Below, in pieces: positions 52,201 through 62,183 of a DNA stretch of 64,000 bases. The position numbers and the translations under genes are program-made. This stretch comes from Ichthyophis bannanicus (taxonomy: Eukaryota; Chordata; Amphibia; Gymnophiona; Ichthyophiidae): assembly GCA_033557465.1 (NCBI GenBank), contig CM066041.1, positions 161,812,040 through 161,876,039 of the forward strand. The letters are read 5' to 3'. Position 1 is the stretch's first letter. Each line of letters opens with the position of its first letter. The notes under the pieces are model-generated. The model was given only the letters and a program-made list of their open reading frames with translations, made no database searches and was not told where the DNA came from.

Positions 52201-53652
52201 GGCGGATAAACCGCTGTCGAAGTTCGACGAGCTGTCTTTGCCGGCCGAAAAGGCGGGAAAGGCGGCCATTTTGACGGCGCCGGTGAGTTCTCTGTCAGAG
52301 CCGCCCCGACCACACAAAAGGAAGGCAAAATCATCTAAAGATGCCGGGCACCAGGGAAAGCCTTCAGATTCCTCTTCTACTCCCCAGGAAAGCATTGCAT
52401 CATTTTTTTCGCCGGAGTTTATCCTGGCTATGCACAAAGCTTTTTTATTAAAAGCTTCTCAGCCTGATTCGCTTAATACCTTTTCAAGTCCTGTGCCTCT
52501 GCCCATGCAGGCTCACAGTCGGAGGATCCTGGAGAGGGATCTTCTCAGGCTAAAGACTATATTCAGGATCCTGTTGATCTTTTTTCTTCTCAGCCTTCCC
52601 TTCCCCTAGGTCAAGGGGATACGGAGATTCTGGCAGAGCCAGCTTTGGATCTTGATGCAGAAGATTTGGAGGAAGGGGATATTGCTCCCGGGGAGGATCC
52701 CAATATTTTTAGGGTATTCCGTAAAGAGGAGCTTTCGGCGCTCATTTCTCAATCTTTGGCAGCGCTACACCTGCTGCTTCCCTCTTCTCAGGAACCCTTG
52801 GAAGATCCCTTGTTGCAGGGGTTTAAGGCTGAGCAACGCTGTTTCCCTATGCACCGAGTTATCAGGCAGATGATTGACTCGGAATGGGAATGTCCGGAGG
52901 CTTCCCTGCGTGGTAGTCGCGCTTTAGTGCGTTTATACCCCCTTCCCCAGGAGGAGAAGGATTTATTACGCATGCCGAAGGTAGATGCCATTATTTCCGC
53001 CGTGACAAAAAAGACTACCATCCCCGTAGAGGGGGCGGCAGCTCTCAAGGACCTTCAGGTTAGGAAATTGGAAATTCTTCTCAAGCAGGCCTTTGATTCC
53101 AGTGCGCTAGCGCTCCAGTCTGCTATTTGTGGAGCTTATGTTTCTCGGGCGTCCTTTCGGTGGCTACAGGGGGACGTGTCCGGGGAGCATTCTTCTGAAG
53201 TTACCGACACGGCGAAGTTGGAATCGGCCGCTGCTTATATGGCGGATGCCTTCTATGATTTGCTGCGGATTGCGGCTAAATCTATGGCCTCCCTCGTAGC
53301 GGCCAGGCATTTTCTCTGGTTGCGCAACTGGTCTGCAGATGCTTCTTCGAAATTGCGGCTCAGTAAATTGCCCTATAAAGGGAAATTGCTTTTCGGAGAA
53401 GCCTTAGAAAAGATTGTTAAAGATTTGGGCGACTCCAAAGGCGGCCGTTTGCCTGAAGATAAACCTAAGCCGGCGCGAACGGTTGCTGCATTCCGTGGCT
53501 CCGGTCGGGACTCCCGTAGATTTCGTGGAGCGCGTTTTGCTTCCTATTCCAGAGGCCGTTCCAGCTTTCGTGGCCAGTCCTTTCGTGGAGCCAGAGGTTT
53601 TGGCAGGTCCTACTTTAGTGCGTCCCAGCCCTCCGTTAAAAAGCCGCAATGA
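52201..53652 (+). pseudogene. DIRS gag-like ORF1 (A6), almost intact
   Basis: ATG at 52201. The first frame (to about 52609) is basic and Ser-rich (PHKRKAKSSKDAG) and lacks the CxxC pair seen in A3. One frameshift leads to a 335-codon frame (52645-53652) with EDLEEGDIAPGED, FPMHRVIRQMIDSEWECPE, VDAIISAVTKKTTIPVEG, WLRNWSADASSKLRLSKLP, KGKLLFGEALEKIVKDLG and a C-terminal Arg/Gly/Phe-rich tail of RGR-type repeats (RFRGARFASYSRGRSSFRG), likely RNA-binding. Stop at 53650-53652. Presumed nucleocapsid. Confidence 0.8.
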
Positions 53653-55350
53653 AGGTCTGCTGGTCCAGCTGTTAGTTCCGGTAGGCGGGCGACTCCAGAA
53701 ATTTCTGACGGCCTGGACCGACATCACGTCCGACAAATGGGTGTTGGAGATCATTCAGAAGGGCTATGCTCTCGATTTCGCCTGCCCTTTATCCCCCGCA
53801 TTTGTAATGTCTCCCTGTGTTCCCGGTCGGAAGAGAGAGGCCATTGCGGACATGCTCTCTCGTCTCTTGCAGCTGCAAGCGATAGTTCCCGTGCCTTTAG
53901 ACCAATACGGTTGCGGTCGATACTAGATTTATTTTGTGGTTCCCAAAAAGGAGGGTTCTTTTCGTCCCGTGCTAGATCTCAAAGGCGTAAACCGTACTTT
54001 GCGGGTGCCGCACTTTTGCATGGAAACGCTTCGTACCGTGATTCGGGCGGTACAGCCGGGAGAGTTTCTCTCCTCAATAGATCTCACGGAGGCCTATCTT
54101 CATATTCCCATCAGACCCTCGCATCAGCGCTTTTTGCGATTTGCCCTTCCAATGGGTCATTTCCAGTTTCGAGCTTTACCGTTTGGTCTAGCTACGGCTC
54201 CGCGGACCTTCACGAAGCTAATGGTGGTGGTTGCAGAGGCGCTTCGAAAAGAAGGTATCAGAGTTCATCCTTATCTCGACGATTGGTTGATCGGAGCCGA
54301 TTCGTGTTTGGATTCCATAGCGGCGACAGCTCGAGTGGTTCAGCTTCTCGAGCAACTCGGTTGGGTGATCAATCAAGCCAAGAGTCACTTGGAGCCGTCG
54401 CAACAAATGGTTTATCTCGGAGCTCTCTTCGACACAGAACGGGGGAGTCTTTTTGCCCGAAGTGCGCATAGAAAAACTTGTGCAGCAGGTACAAGCGTTT
54501 CTGCGGCTCACAACTCCGTCGGCGTGGACATATTTACAGCTCTTGGGTTCCATGGCGGTGGCGCTGGATCTGGTTCCGTGGTCCAAAGCTCACATGTGTC
54601 TGTTGCAACAGGCATTGCTTTCCCGCTGGTCGCCACAGCTTCACCCTCTATCGCAGCGTCTGCCCTGTCCAATTCTCGTGCGGCGCAGTCTCGAGTGGTG
54701 GTTAGTTCGAGATCATCTAACCGTGGGCATTCCCTTACAGGAGCCCTCCTGGGTGTTAGTCACCACGGATGCCAGTCTCGTGGGCTGGGGAGCTCATTGT
54801 CAGGCACACATTGCTCAGGGTTCTTGGTCCCCAGAGGAGAGCACCTGGTCAATCAACCGCCTGGAACTTCGCGCAGCTCGTCTCGCCCTCCTGCACTTCG
54901 CGTCTTTTCTCAAAGGGACGGCGGTCAAGATTTTTTCCGACAATGCTGTGACAGTCGCGTATATCAATCGTCAAGGGGGAACCAAAATTCTTTCTCTTCT
55001 CTCCGAATGTCAAGAAATGATGATTTGGGCGGAAGCCAATCTTCTGGCGATCTCAGCGGCACATGTTGCTGGCAAGGAAAATGTGCAGGCCGATTATCTC
55101 AGCCGCAATCTTCTCGATCCCGGGGAATGGGAGTTGAATGCAGCGGTATTTCATGAACTGACGTTACGTTGGGGACAACCAATAATGGATCTGATGGCGA
55201 CGTGCAGCAATGCCAAAGCCAACCGTTTCTTCAGCAGGCGCACAGAACACATGTCCGAGGGGCTCAATGCTCTCGTTCAGCCCTGGCCACAGGGCTCTCT
55301 TATACGTTTTTCCTCCTCAGTTCCAGGACATAGTAAGAAGGATTCTGTCG
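53650..55350 (+). pseudogene. DIRS RT / RNase H ORF2 (A6)
   Basis: ITSDKWVLEIIQKGYALDF is followed by one in-frame TAG at about 53924-53926. Then FVVPKKEGSFRPVLDLKGVN, LSSIDLTEAYLHIPI, LPFGLATAPRTFTKL and YLDD at 54272-54283. A frameshift near 54450 leads to RNase H (TTDASLVGWGAHC, SINRLELRAARLAL, VKIFSDNAVTVAYI, VQADYLSRN), then WGQPIMDLMATCSNAKANRFFSRR. The frame shifts once more into FPPQFQDIVRRIL before the truncation. Few lesions; catalytic residues intact. Confidence 0.87.
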
Positions 55351-55672
55351 GTCTGAAACAAGTACATGTCTTTCCCTTTGTACAGACGTTCAGTTCTGTA
55401 CCATTATAGATACACTGGCTGACTATGCCAGTACAAGTATAGTAAGAGTGATAAAGCAGAGTCTGAGTGACTTGCATCCCAGTTCGGGTGGTGGTTATAC
55501 AGGCTGCACAAGGGGGCAAGGCAAGAAGGGTTCTCAAGTGTCCCAGGGCTACCGCCAGAATAAAACAACAATTAGTAAGCATCATGATCATAGTCTCTAA
55601 TAATGGATGAGGTAGGTAATGGTTGAGGTAGATAGATAATGGTTGATAGAGTCTGCAATGTGGATACTGCAA
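55351..55672 (-). pseudogene. ERV env N-terminal remnant
   Basis: On the minus strand a frame starting near 55672 shows a hydrophobic signal-like segment followed by a Cys-rich, N-glycosylation-site-bearing stretch, placed after integrase as expected for env surface subunit. It is cut at about 55350, where DIRS sequence begins. The rest of env is absent. Confidence 0.6.
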
Positions 55673-55722
55673 AATTGAAGGATGGCTCTTTCTTAGATGT
55701 CCAGGCGTGGGTTGGCAAAGTC

Positions 55723-56333
55723 TTATGATGATGGAACTTGTCTTCGCAGTGTGAGTCGCAGTGGTGATGCAGGATTAGCAATCGAGGTCCAGGGGTGACT
55801 CTCAGGAACTGCTGCTGGCTTTACTCGACTGTTGCGGATCCAAGAGTTGATTTCTGCCACTTTGACTGCCGTTGGGGTTGATAAGACGATATATGGCCCT
55901 TTCCAATGAGGCGTCAACGGTGTCTTCCACTCTTTTACCCACACCGAGGCTCCAGGCTTGAAAGGATGCAAGGGCTCTGTTAGATAGGCAACTGGTCTTG
56001 TATCCAGGTATGAAGGCCCTGTAAAACAGAACTTAGAGCCAACAATTCTTGCCTAGTGATTACTGATCCAATTTGATTCATATCCCCCCTTATCCCCTGA
56101 ATTATGGGCGGGGGCCTCCCATACAAAATCTCAAATGGGGATACTCCTAAGGGCGTGGTGGGGGCTGAACGTATCCGGAGAAGGGCCATGGGGAGAGCTT
56201 GGGGCCATTTCAAGTGGGCTTCTGTGACAGATCGAGAGGACACAGGAGCCACAGGTTTGGCTACTACTGAATGCTCGGCCCCTGTGTCTACCATAAAGTC
56301 CATATGCTGGTCTCCAATCGTTAATTTGACCAT
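55723..56333 (-). pseudogene. ERV protease-integrase junction (pol with internal deletion)
   Basis: From 56333 the frame begins with a retropepsin start containing the catalytic DTGA motif, and after about 35 residues changes directly into the C-terminal part of a gammaretroviral integrase. Reverse transcriptase, RNase H and most of the integrase catalytic core are missing. The integrase tail continues in a second frame at 55723-55971, with the Trp-Lys-Gly-Pro-Tyr segment typical of the C-terminal domain. No active polymerase or integrase is possible. Confidence 0.82.
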
Positions 56334-56419
56334 AGGCTCCTGGAGACCTAGGACGAACTTGGAGCCCGGTCTGGCCTAGTCCTCATCCATAAAATTGTTC
56401 TTGGCGGTTGCCACTCCCG

Positions 56420-58187
56420 CTATGGCAGTCTCTTCTCGCTGTTGAAACTGCACGCGCTGCATCCCCCCTCGCTGCTGGAATCGCGCCCCCCCCTCCCCTG
56501 GTCTCCTAGCGCTCCTGCCTCCCCTCCATGGGGTGGAGCTGATGTTCGGGCACTCATTCTTCCAATGTCCTTCTTACTTACAATAGGTGCACTGGTTCGC
56601 ACCTAAGGGGGGCCGAGCACCTCCACGGCCCCTTCCCCATCCTCTAGCTCTTCTATTACGATATCCTCCTCCGCGTCCTTCCACTAGTGCTGCAGTGAGC
56701 AGATCCGCTTTCTTCCTCATCTTTCGTTCACTTTCCCGTTGGCATTCTTGATCACGATTCACAAGTACCTTTTTGTGCGACTTCCATTAACTGTGTTGAG
56801 TTCATGCCCGCAAATCCCTCTAATTTCTGCAGTTTTCGTTTTATGTCTCCCTGAGACTGACTCACAAAAGCGGCGTTCACCATACGTAAATTCTCTTGGG
56901 CTGCGGGGTCATAGGGGGTGTAAAGTCTATAGGCTTCAGTTAATCGTTCATAGAAAGCAGCAGGACTTTCATCTGGGCGTTGAAGAACGTCCGCTACTTT
57001 CCCAACATTCATGGCTCTCTGCCCTCCCTTCTTTAGGCCCTGCAGTGAGGCATGGGGGAACCGGGTGAGGGCCTTCTCTCCGTCATCACTATTTGGGTCC
57101 CATCCGGGATCTTCATTTGGGAAATCCACAGCTGCTGCCTGTTGGGGGTTTAGGTCTCTCCCGCCTTCAGGGTTCTCTTCCATCCATCTAGTGGTTGCTC
57201 GCACTATCCGTGCCCGCTCTTCAGTAGTAAAGAGGGGTAGCCAAGAGCTGGTGACAGTCAGACCAGGTGGGCTGGTGGGTTTGCATAATACTGGACATTA
57301 ACTCTGTCAAATCTTGGGGCTTTTCAGTATAGGAGGCATAATGCGTTTTCCAGTTTAATAAATCTGTTGTGGTGAAAGGCACATAAACTAAACTGGTCGG
57401 TCCGACCACAACCTGACCCTCTGCATTTACAATAGGTAGTCCTGGGACCTGCCGCAGTGGCATTTGGCGAACTTCTCTCTGGCCCGCTGTCCTGCTTCTG
57501 AGGGCGTAACGCAGATTTGCAGGGGTAATTCTGCTGCTGGTGCTTGGACTAGTGGGTGGCCCTGGACTGGCATCTGACCAACCACTAGCAGATCCTTCAG
57601 GGGATGATGGTTCTGTTGCAGCGCTCTGCTCAGGACTAGGGCTCCGACTCTGGGGAAGGGGGTGGTCCTCGGGTGGTGGAGGTGGTGGGTGATCGGGTGG
57701 AGGTACCTCAGCTGGGGGTTGTCTTTCCACTTCTGGCTCTACTCGGGGTACTTGTGGAGCCGACGGGACTGGAGTATACAGAAAAGTGGGTGGATAACTC
57801 GGGACCTCTGGAGTCTCGGGGGCTGCATAAATAAGGGGTTTTTCTTTCTTAGCAGGGACTCCCGTTGCAGTTGCTAACATAATTCTACTCTGCCCCTCAC
57901 GGCAACGCTTTATCCAAGGGGATTGCTTCTCACAGATAGCTAGCCAGGAGTCTATATAGGAAAACTGCTCAGAACTATATCTGCGCACCACCTGGTGCAC
58001 TCGGGACACAATTTGAATATCAAAAGTACCTTCTGGTGGCCACACGGCGTCCAGCGCCGGCCACACCCTACTACACTATTTCTAAGCGGGTCGGTGACAT
58101 TTTTACCCCATAATCACCACTAAACCCCTTCTTAAAATTCGTGATCATACAGTTCAACGGAGTTTGTACGGACTCCGCCCCTCCCAT
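56420..58187 (-). pseudogene. ERV gag (matrix, proline-rich, capsid, nucleocapsid)
   Basis: Starts at ATG 58187 with a myristoylation-type MGG..S matrix start; that frame ends at 58071-58073. The matrix continues in a second frame (57221-58066), followed by a long Pro-rich section and the capsid start. A third frame (56752-57204) carries the capsid C-terminal part with a major-homology-like region, similar to gammaretroviral p30. The nucleocapsid has one CCHC knuckle near 56550-56590 interrupted by a stop. Three or more frame breaks; a structural protein relic. Confidence 0.82.
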
Positions 58188-58870
58188 TATGACATATGAC
58201 GGACAAGACAGCAAACAGAAAGGATGGGTAGGATGGCTGCGGGTAAGGGGTCCGCACAGCCCACGGAACAAGGAGGGGGACAAACACCAGACACTGCCTC
58301 CTTTTCGCGACCTGGGTGCAGTCGCCTGGCCAGGAACTGCGCTACTTAGGAGTCCGCTCTCGCTTGGCCTGTATTGCAAGACCTCTCAAGCACACTTCAC
58401 ACAACCAAACATGCTAGCATATTCCAAATTCCCGGGCTAACTGACTAAACCAAAATTACCAAACCAAAAGGGTCAGTGGCTTCGCCCCGCGCATACTCAT
58501 GCAGGGTTACTAGGACCGCCCTGGAAGTTGATCAGACTCCCTTTACCTGTTACCATACCATATTCGTTTCGAGACTTTCCTAGAGCTAACTGACTAAGAA
58601 CCAGAAAAATCAATACTCACCGGATCCGGTAGCTAATGCGCTGCGCAACCAGTTCTACCTTGGGTTGAATCCTGGACTCCCCTCAGGGTTCGAGGTGTTG
58701 GCCAGCCGGACCCAGCAAGCCGCCGAGGCAGGGCGGAACCTTCCGATGCAAGGGGACTGGCGGCGCCTGGGATCCTCTCTGCTGTCGGCCGGCTGCGGTC
58801 CCAGCCGGACCAAACCTGAAGGCGGTAATACGTGGTAGTATTCACTTGCGCACCATTCACGTACCCCACA

Positions 58871-58888
58871 TTCCCGGTCAGGGAACCA
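58871..58888 (-). other. ERV primer-binding site, tRNA-Glu type
   Basis: The 18 bases TGGTTCCCTGACCGGGAA (minus strand), six bases after the 5' LTR, are an exact complement of the 3' end of vertebrate tRNA-Glu including CCA, as known for that tRNA. This supports minus-strand ERV orientation and ERV-E-like priming. Confidence 0.82.
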
Positions 58889-58894
58889 AGAATA

Positions 58895-59449
58895 TGAAGT
58901 AGCGAAGCGCACGCAACAAATACACCAGGAGTCTATTTGCTAGAATTCAAACCAGTTTGTTTGTGCACAGTCTCAGACACGTGTCACATTCAAAATGGTC
59001 TGAGCATGGCGTTCAGTAAAACAGCATTTATAGCTTTCTTCATCAGTTCTATACAGACAAACTCCTCATTGGTCCTGGTGGCTCCCTCACCCCCCCATCC
59101 AATGGAGATCTCTGACCGGGCCCACACCGCTCTCCCCCTGCTCTCAGGCCTTCCTAGCCATGGCTCAGTATCTAGACATAACATATTCTGCCTTGCTTTC
59201 TGCTTACAAGGTCACTCTGCAGTGCAGAAGCTGTGTGAAAGCCAATACATCTGTGAATAACATAAGCTCAATGGAAAAGTCTTGCATTCTTATCAGCAAA
59301 GCAGTTTAAAGCTGTTTTCTATTTTCTCTGGCTTTTCAGCTCTGCTCAGCTATAATATTCTAAAGTGGGGGTTGGGGACTCGGGCCTGACCTACAGGCTT
59401 TTCTTACTTCTACAGGCTATGAGGCTATTCTAGGCCATAGCTTATCACA
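58895..59449 (-). repeat. ERV 5' LTR
   Basis: 555 bp; on the minus strand it begins TGTGATAAGC and ends CTACTTCA, the standard TG…CA. The first 134 bases (plus coordinates) match the 3' LTR piece at 51451-51583 and more distantly the LTR at 61110. Confidence 0.88.
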
Positions 59450-59453
59450 GTAT

Positions 59454-60860
59454 CCCCAAGCCTAACCCTAGCTGTCAAGTTTTTCAATTGATTCTACAAT
59501 CCTGTGGTGCACCCATAGAGGTTATAACACTACCAGTACACCAGATTCTTCAGGAATCTATTTGGAAAACCCCATCCTCTGTTCAACCGACCTCACAGAT
59601 GCTTAAAGCACAGTCTTTTTCTGTACCAGGATATGATGATACCCACCTACCTCATCAGTTAATGGTTTCAGAAGCAGCTATCAAACGTAAGTTTGCCAAG
59701 CCTCCAACACAGTTCCCCAAGGTAAAGATCACAAGATAATATAGGGAGCACATTTTACCAGTGTGACATGCTAGCTATAAATATTGTGGCTCACAACTTA
59801 ATAACTAACAGGAGTCCTTAGGTGTCAATCTACAAGAATCCACATCTAATTTATTACATATATGACACAGTATCTAGGGCAGCAGCTCTGGCCATTTCTG
59901 TTCAGTGAACAGCATGGCTAAAAGCATCAGGGCTGAGATCATCTCCATGACAAAATAGCCACTGTCTAGAAGACAGTCTGGATTCAAGATGAAAGCCTAA
60001 CAAAGGATAACAGTTCAGCAGTGAAAGAGCGCTCTGCACTATCACTACCAGTATTTTCAGCTATTTTACCCAAGACAATAATATCAACTGTACCCCAGGA
60101 TGCTGCCTCAATGTACAGTGCTTCAAGAATACAACCAATGTAAGCATCCAAGAGCATGCAGCAAAAAAAAGACCCTCAACTTTTACAGGGAAGCTGAATC
60201 CCTAATTTTGCTTGCCTTCTAGTTGTGGACAGAATCCCTTAGTTCAGGGAAATTTAGAATAAAATTACAACAGATTATTGGTTTCACTCTATATTGTGAA
60301 ATGTACCCACAAAATACATTTTATTATATTACCCCCCACCTCCCTGCCACAAAATCCTATCACAATCCCCCCTCAACCACAAGTTCATCGTAGAACAGAT
60401 CATCACAACACCGTTCTTTGTCTAGCTGGTTCCAGGGCCACGGAAGTCATGATTCTAGTAAAGAAAACAAGTGGTTTGAGACTGACCCTCAGTCTCCACA
60501 AGCTGAATTTACAAGTAAAGCAAGAAGTTCAAAATGAAGTCTTGGAACAGTACTTACATTCTTTATCTTTATTGTGAGACTTTATATACCGTCCTTTACA
60601 CTAGGGTGGTTTATAATTCAAAATTGCCGTGGAGAAGTGCAGCAATCGGCTAAGTTCCCTAGACCTGAAGGATGCTTGCATTAGCATACATATAGTATTC
60701 ATACAAATCAGATAGTATCTACACTTCATATTCCAGAACCAACACTTTCAGTAAAAGGATTCCTTTTGGCCTTCAGGTTCTCAGTCTTCACAAAATGTCT
60801 TGCAGTAGTAGCTGAACTATGCAAAGGAGTGTTTTTCTTTACTCAATTGGCTTATATCTG
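59454..60860 (+). mobile_element. DIRS family B relic (B4)
   Basis: Gag block ILQSCGAPIEVITLPVHQILQE, then FSVPGYDDTHLPHQLMVSEAAIKRK (59488-59739), aligns with B1 gag (KAPKEAVTLPIHEILYE; PGFHKTQLPHHSIVVQSAMKR). RT traces: ILVKKTSGLRLTLSLHKLN (60450-60510), LSSLDLKDACISIHI (60645-60690) and FTKCLAVVAELCKGV-like (60790-60830). Very decayed, with long unreadable stretches at 59760-60400. The ERV at 51451-59449 sits directly upstream with GTAT at the boundary, so it probably inserted into this relic. Confidence 0.7.
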
Positions 60861-61109
60861 CTCTAAGCAATGACATAGGAAAATGTGGTAGGGAGGTTCT
60901 GGAGGCTAAATTTAGGCTTTTAGGTAGGAAGTTGAAATCCAGAACTTCCAGGGTAGCATTCTCCGAAATGCTTCCTGTTCCACGCGCAGGACCCAAAAGG
61001 CAGGCAGAGCTCCGGAGTCTCAATGTGTGGATGAGACAATGGTGCAGAGATGAGGGGTTTGGATTTGTTAGAAACTGGGGAACATTCTGGGGAAAGGAGG
61101 GGCTCTTCC
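60861..61109 (+). pseudogene. Retroelement SGNH-hydrolase-like ORF1 fragment
   Basis: Plus-strand frame: LLGRKLKSRTSRVAFSEMLPV, AELRSLNVWMRQWCRDEGFGF and WGTFWGKEGLFL. This pattern (S/FSEMLP, NxWL..WC…GFGF, then an expected DGLHL block) fits the esterase-type domain known in ORF1 of CR1-like LINEs. The final DGLHL part is missing because the LTR begins at 61110. A matching end block (DSVHLSKKG) is at 30791-30817 in a CR1-1 copy. Confidence 0.6.
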
Positions 61110-61987
61110 TGTAATAGCGAAGGGCCCGCAACCCCAATAATACCCGGAGTCAATGGACGAGGATTCAACTCCCTTTTATTGTATATACAGTCTCAGCACT
61201 GGCATACAAAATGTCTGAGCACAGGGCTCAGAAAAATGACAGTTTTATATACTTTTCTTCTCCAGTCTTATACAGGCAGAACTCCTCATTGGCCACAGTG
61301 GCCCACTTACTCTCATCCAATAGACATCTCTGACCGGGCCCAGGACTCGCTCCCCCTGCTTGGGTCTTACTAGCCACGGGTCAGCAACTAGATATAACAC
61401 TAAACATAATACTTCTGCTAAAGTATACAGTATATTTCACTACTCTTGCAAGGTCACTTAGCCACAAAGATAGTGGAAGGCATATCAGAAGCATTCTCAT
61501 CAAAAGCAAAACAAAGCGAGGCCAAACAAAGCAAGGTTAAGACATGTTTCTAATAGCTACTGGTGATTTCTGTAATATTCCAGGCACATATCTCTAGCCC
61601 TGGCTCAAAATTCTAAACAATCAAAACGCTAGACAAAATATTCTTACACTGTTCAGTTTCTCTACTATATTTTCATCCTAATTACGAGGTCAGTGCATAT
61701 CTAGCAAAGATACAGTGGAGGACATTCCTACTAAAGCAGACATCTGGCTTACCTAAACAATAAACAGTAAAAGTTTTAATTCTCTTATCTCCAGGAGAGC
61801 AGAACATGTTATCAAACCAGAATAGAACAGTATTTCTTTCTAACAGCTAACAGCATTCTATAATTTTCCAAAATCAGCAATAACATTTTAAAGCAGGAGA
61901 AAAAGGGCTTCAGCAATAACATTTTAAAGCAGGAGAAAAAGGGCTTCAGACCTAGCTCTGCTACATGCTAGGCCATCGCCTATCACA
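61110..61987 (-). repeat. 3' LTR of a second ERV
   Basis: 878 bp, TG…CA in plus orientation (TGTAATAGCG to CTATCACA). Related to the LTR at 58895 over several blocks (ACTCCTCATTGG, ATCTCTGACCGGGCCCA). A polypurine tract (AAAAGGAGGGAA on the minus strand, 61988-61999) abuts its high-coordinate end, so this is a 3' LTR with internal sequence beyond it, not a solo LTR. It holds a 36-bp tandem duplication near 61875-61947. Confidence 0.8.
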
Positions 61988-62183
61988 TTCCCTCCTTTTG
62001 ATTATTCACACCCACAAGTGAGGAAGGGTGAGAATCTAATCATACAAATAGCAATAATACTTCAGGCCATAGTAGAGGGATCACTGTGTGGTACAGGGTA
62101 ATAATCCCATGAGGCTAATATATGTGCCGCTGCCTTGCGGTCAATAATACTATTGATTAATAGAGTTCAGCATGCGCAAGCAT
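61988..62183 (-). pseudogene. Second ERV: polypurine tract and env tail remnant
   Basis: A short minus-strand frame ending in a stop upstream of the polypurine tract; its position and length fit the env cytoplasmic tail, but similarity was not tested. Cut by a CR1-1 LINE at about 62184. Confidence 0.5.

Larger units (their letters stand above)
51581..55350 (+). mobile_element. DIRS family A copy A6, 3' truncated
   Basis: Left end at TTTCCTTATC (51581), inside the ERV 3' LTR. Leader, gag, RT, RNase H and the start of the methyltransferase-like region, then an abrupt switch to ERV env at about 55350. The recombinase, internal complementary region and right ITR are missing. It is the best-preserved gag/RT of family A in the window. 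Confidence 0.87.
51451..59449 (-). mobile_element. Gammaretrovirus-like endogenous retrovirus, deleted and invaded
   Basis: Minus-strand provirus. GTAT is duplicated outside both ends (51447-51450 and 59450-59453), the 4-base target size of gammaretroviruses. 5' LTR 58895-59449, primer site, gag, a protease-integrase fusion left by loss of RT and RNase H, an env start, then a truncated 3' LTR piece (51451-51583). DIRS copy A6 lies between the env start and that LTR piece, with env remainder and most of the 3' LTR missing. Stops and frameshifts throughout; it cannot be expressed as a virus. Confidence 0.85.

Noticed and set aside
57221..58066. A host gene for a proline-rich protein
   Set aside because: It is ERV gag on the minus strand: it is flanked by a matrix start, a capsid region, a primer site and an LTR.
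61106..61991. Solo LTR with TTCC target duplication
   Set aside because: The right-hand TTCC is part of the polypurine tract, so the match is probably coincidental and internal ERV sequence continues beyond.
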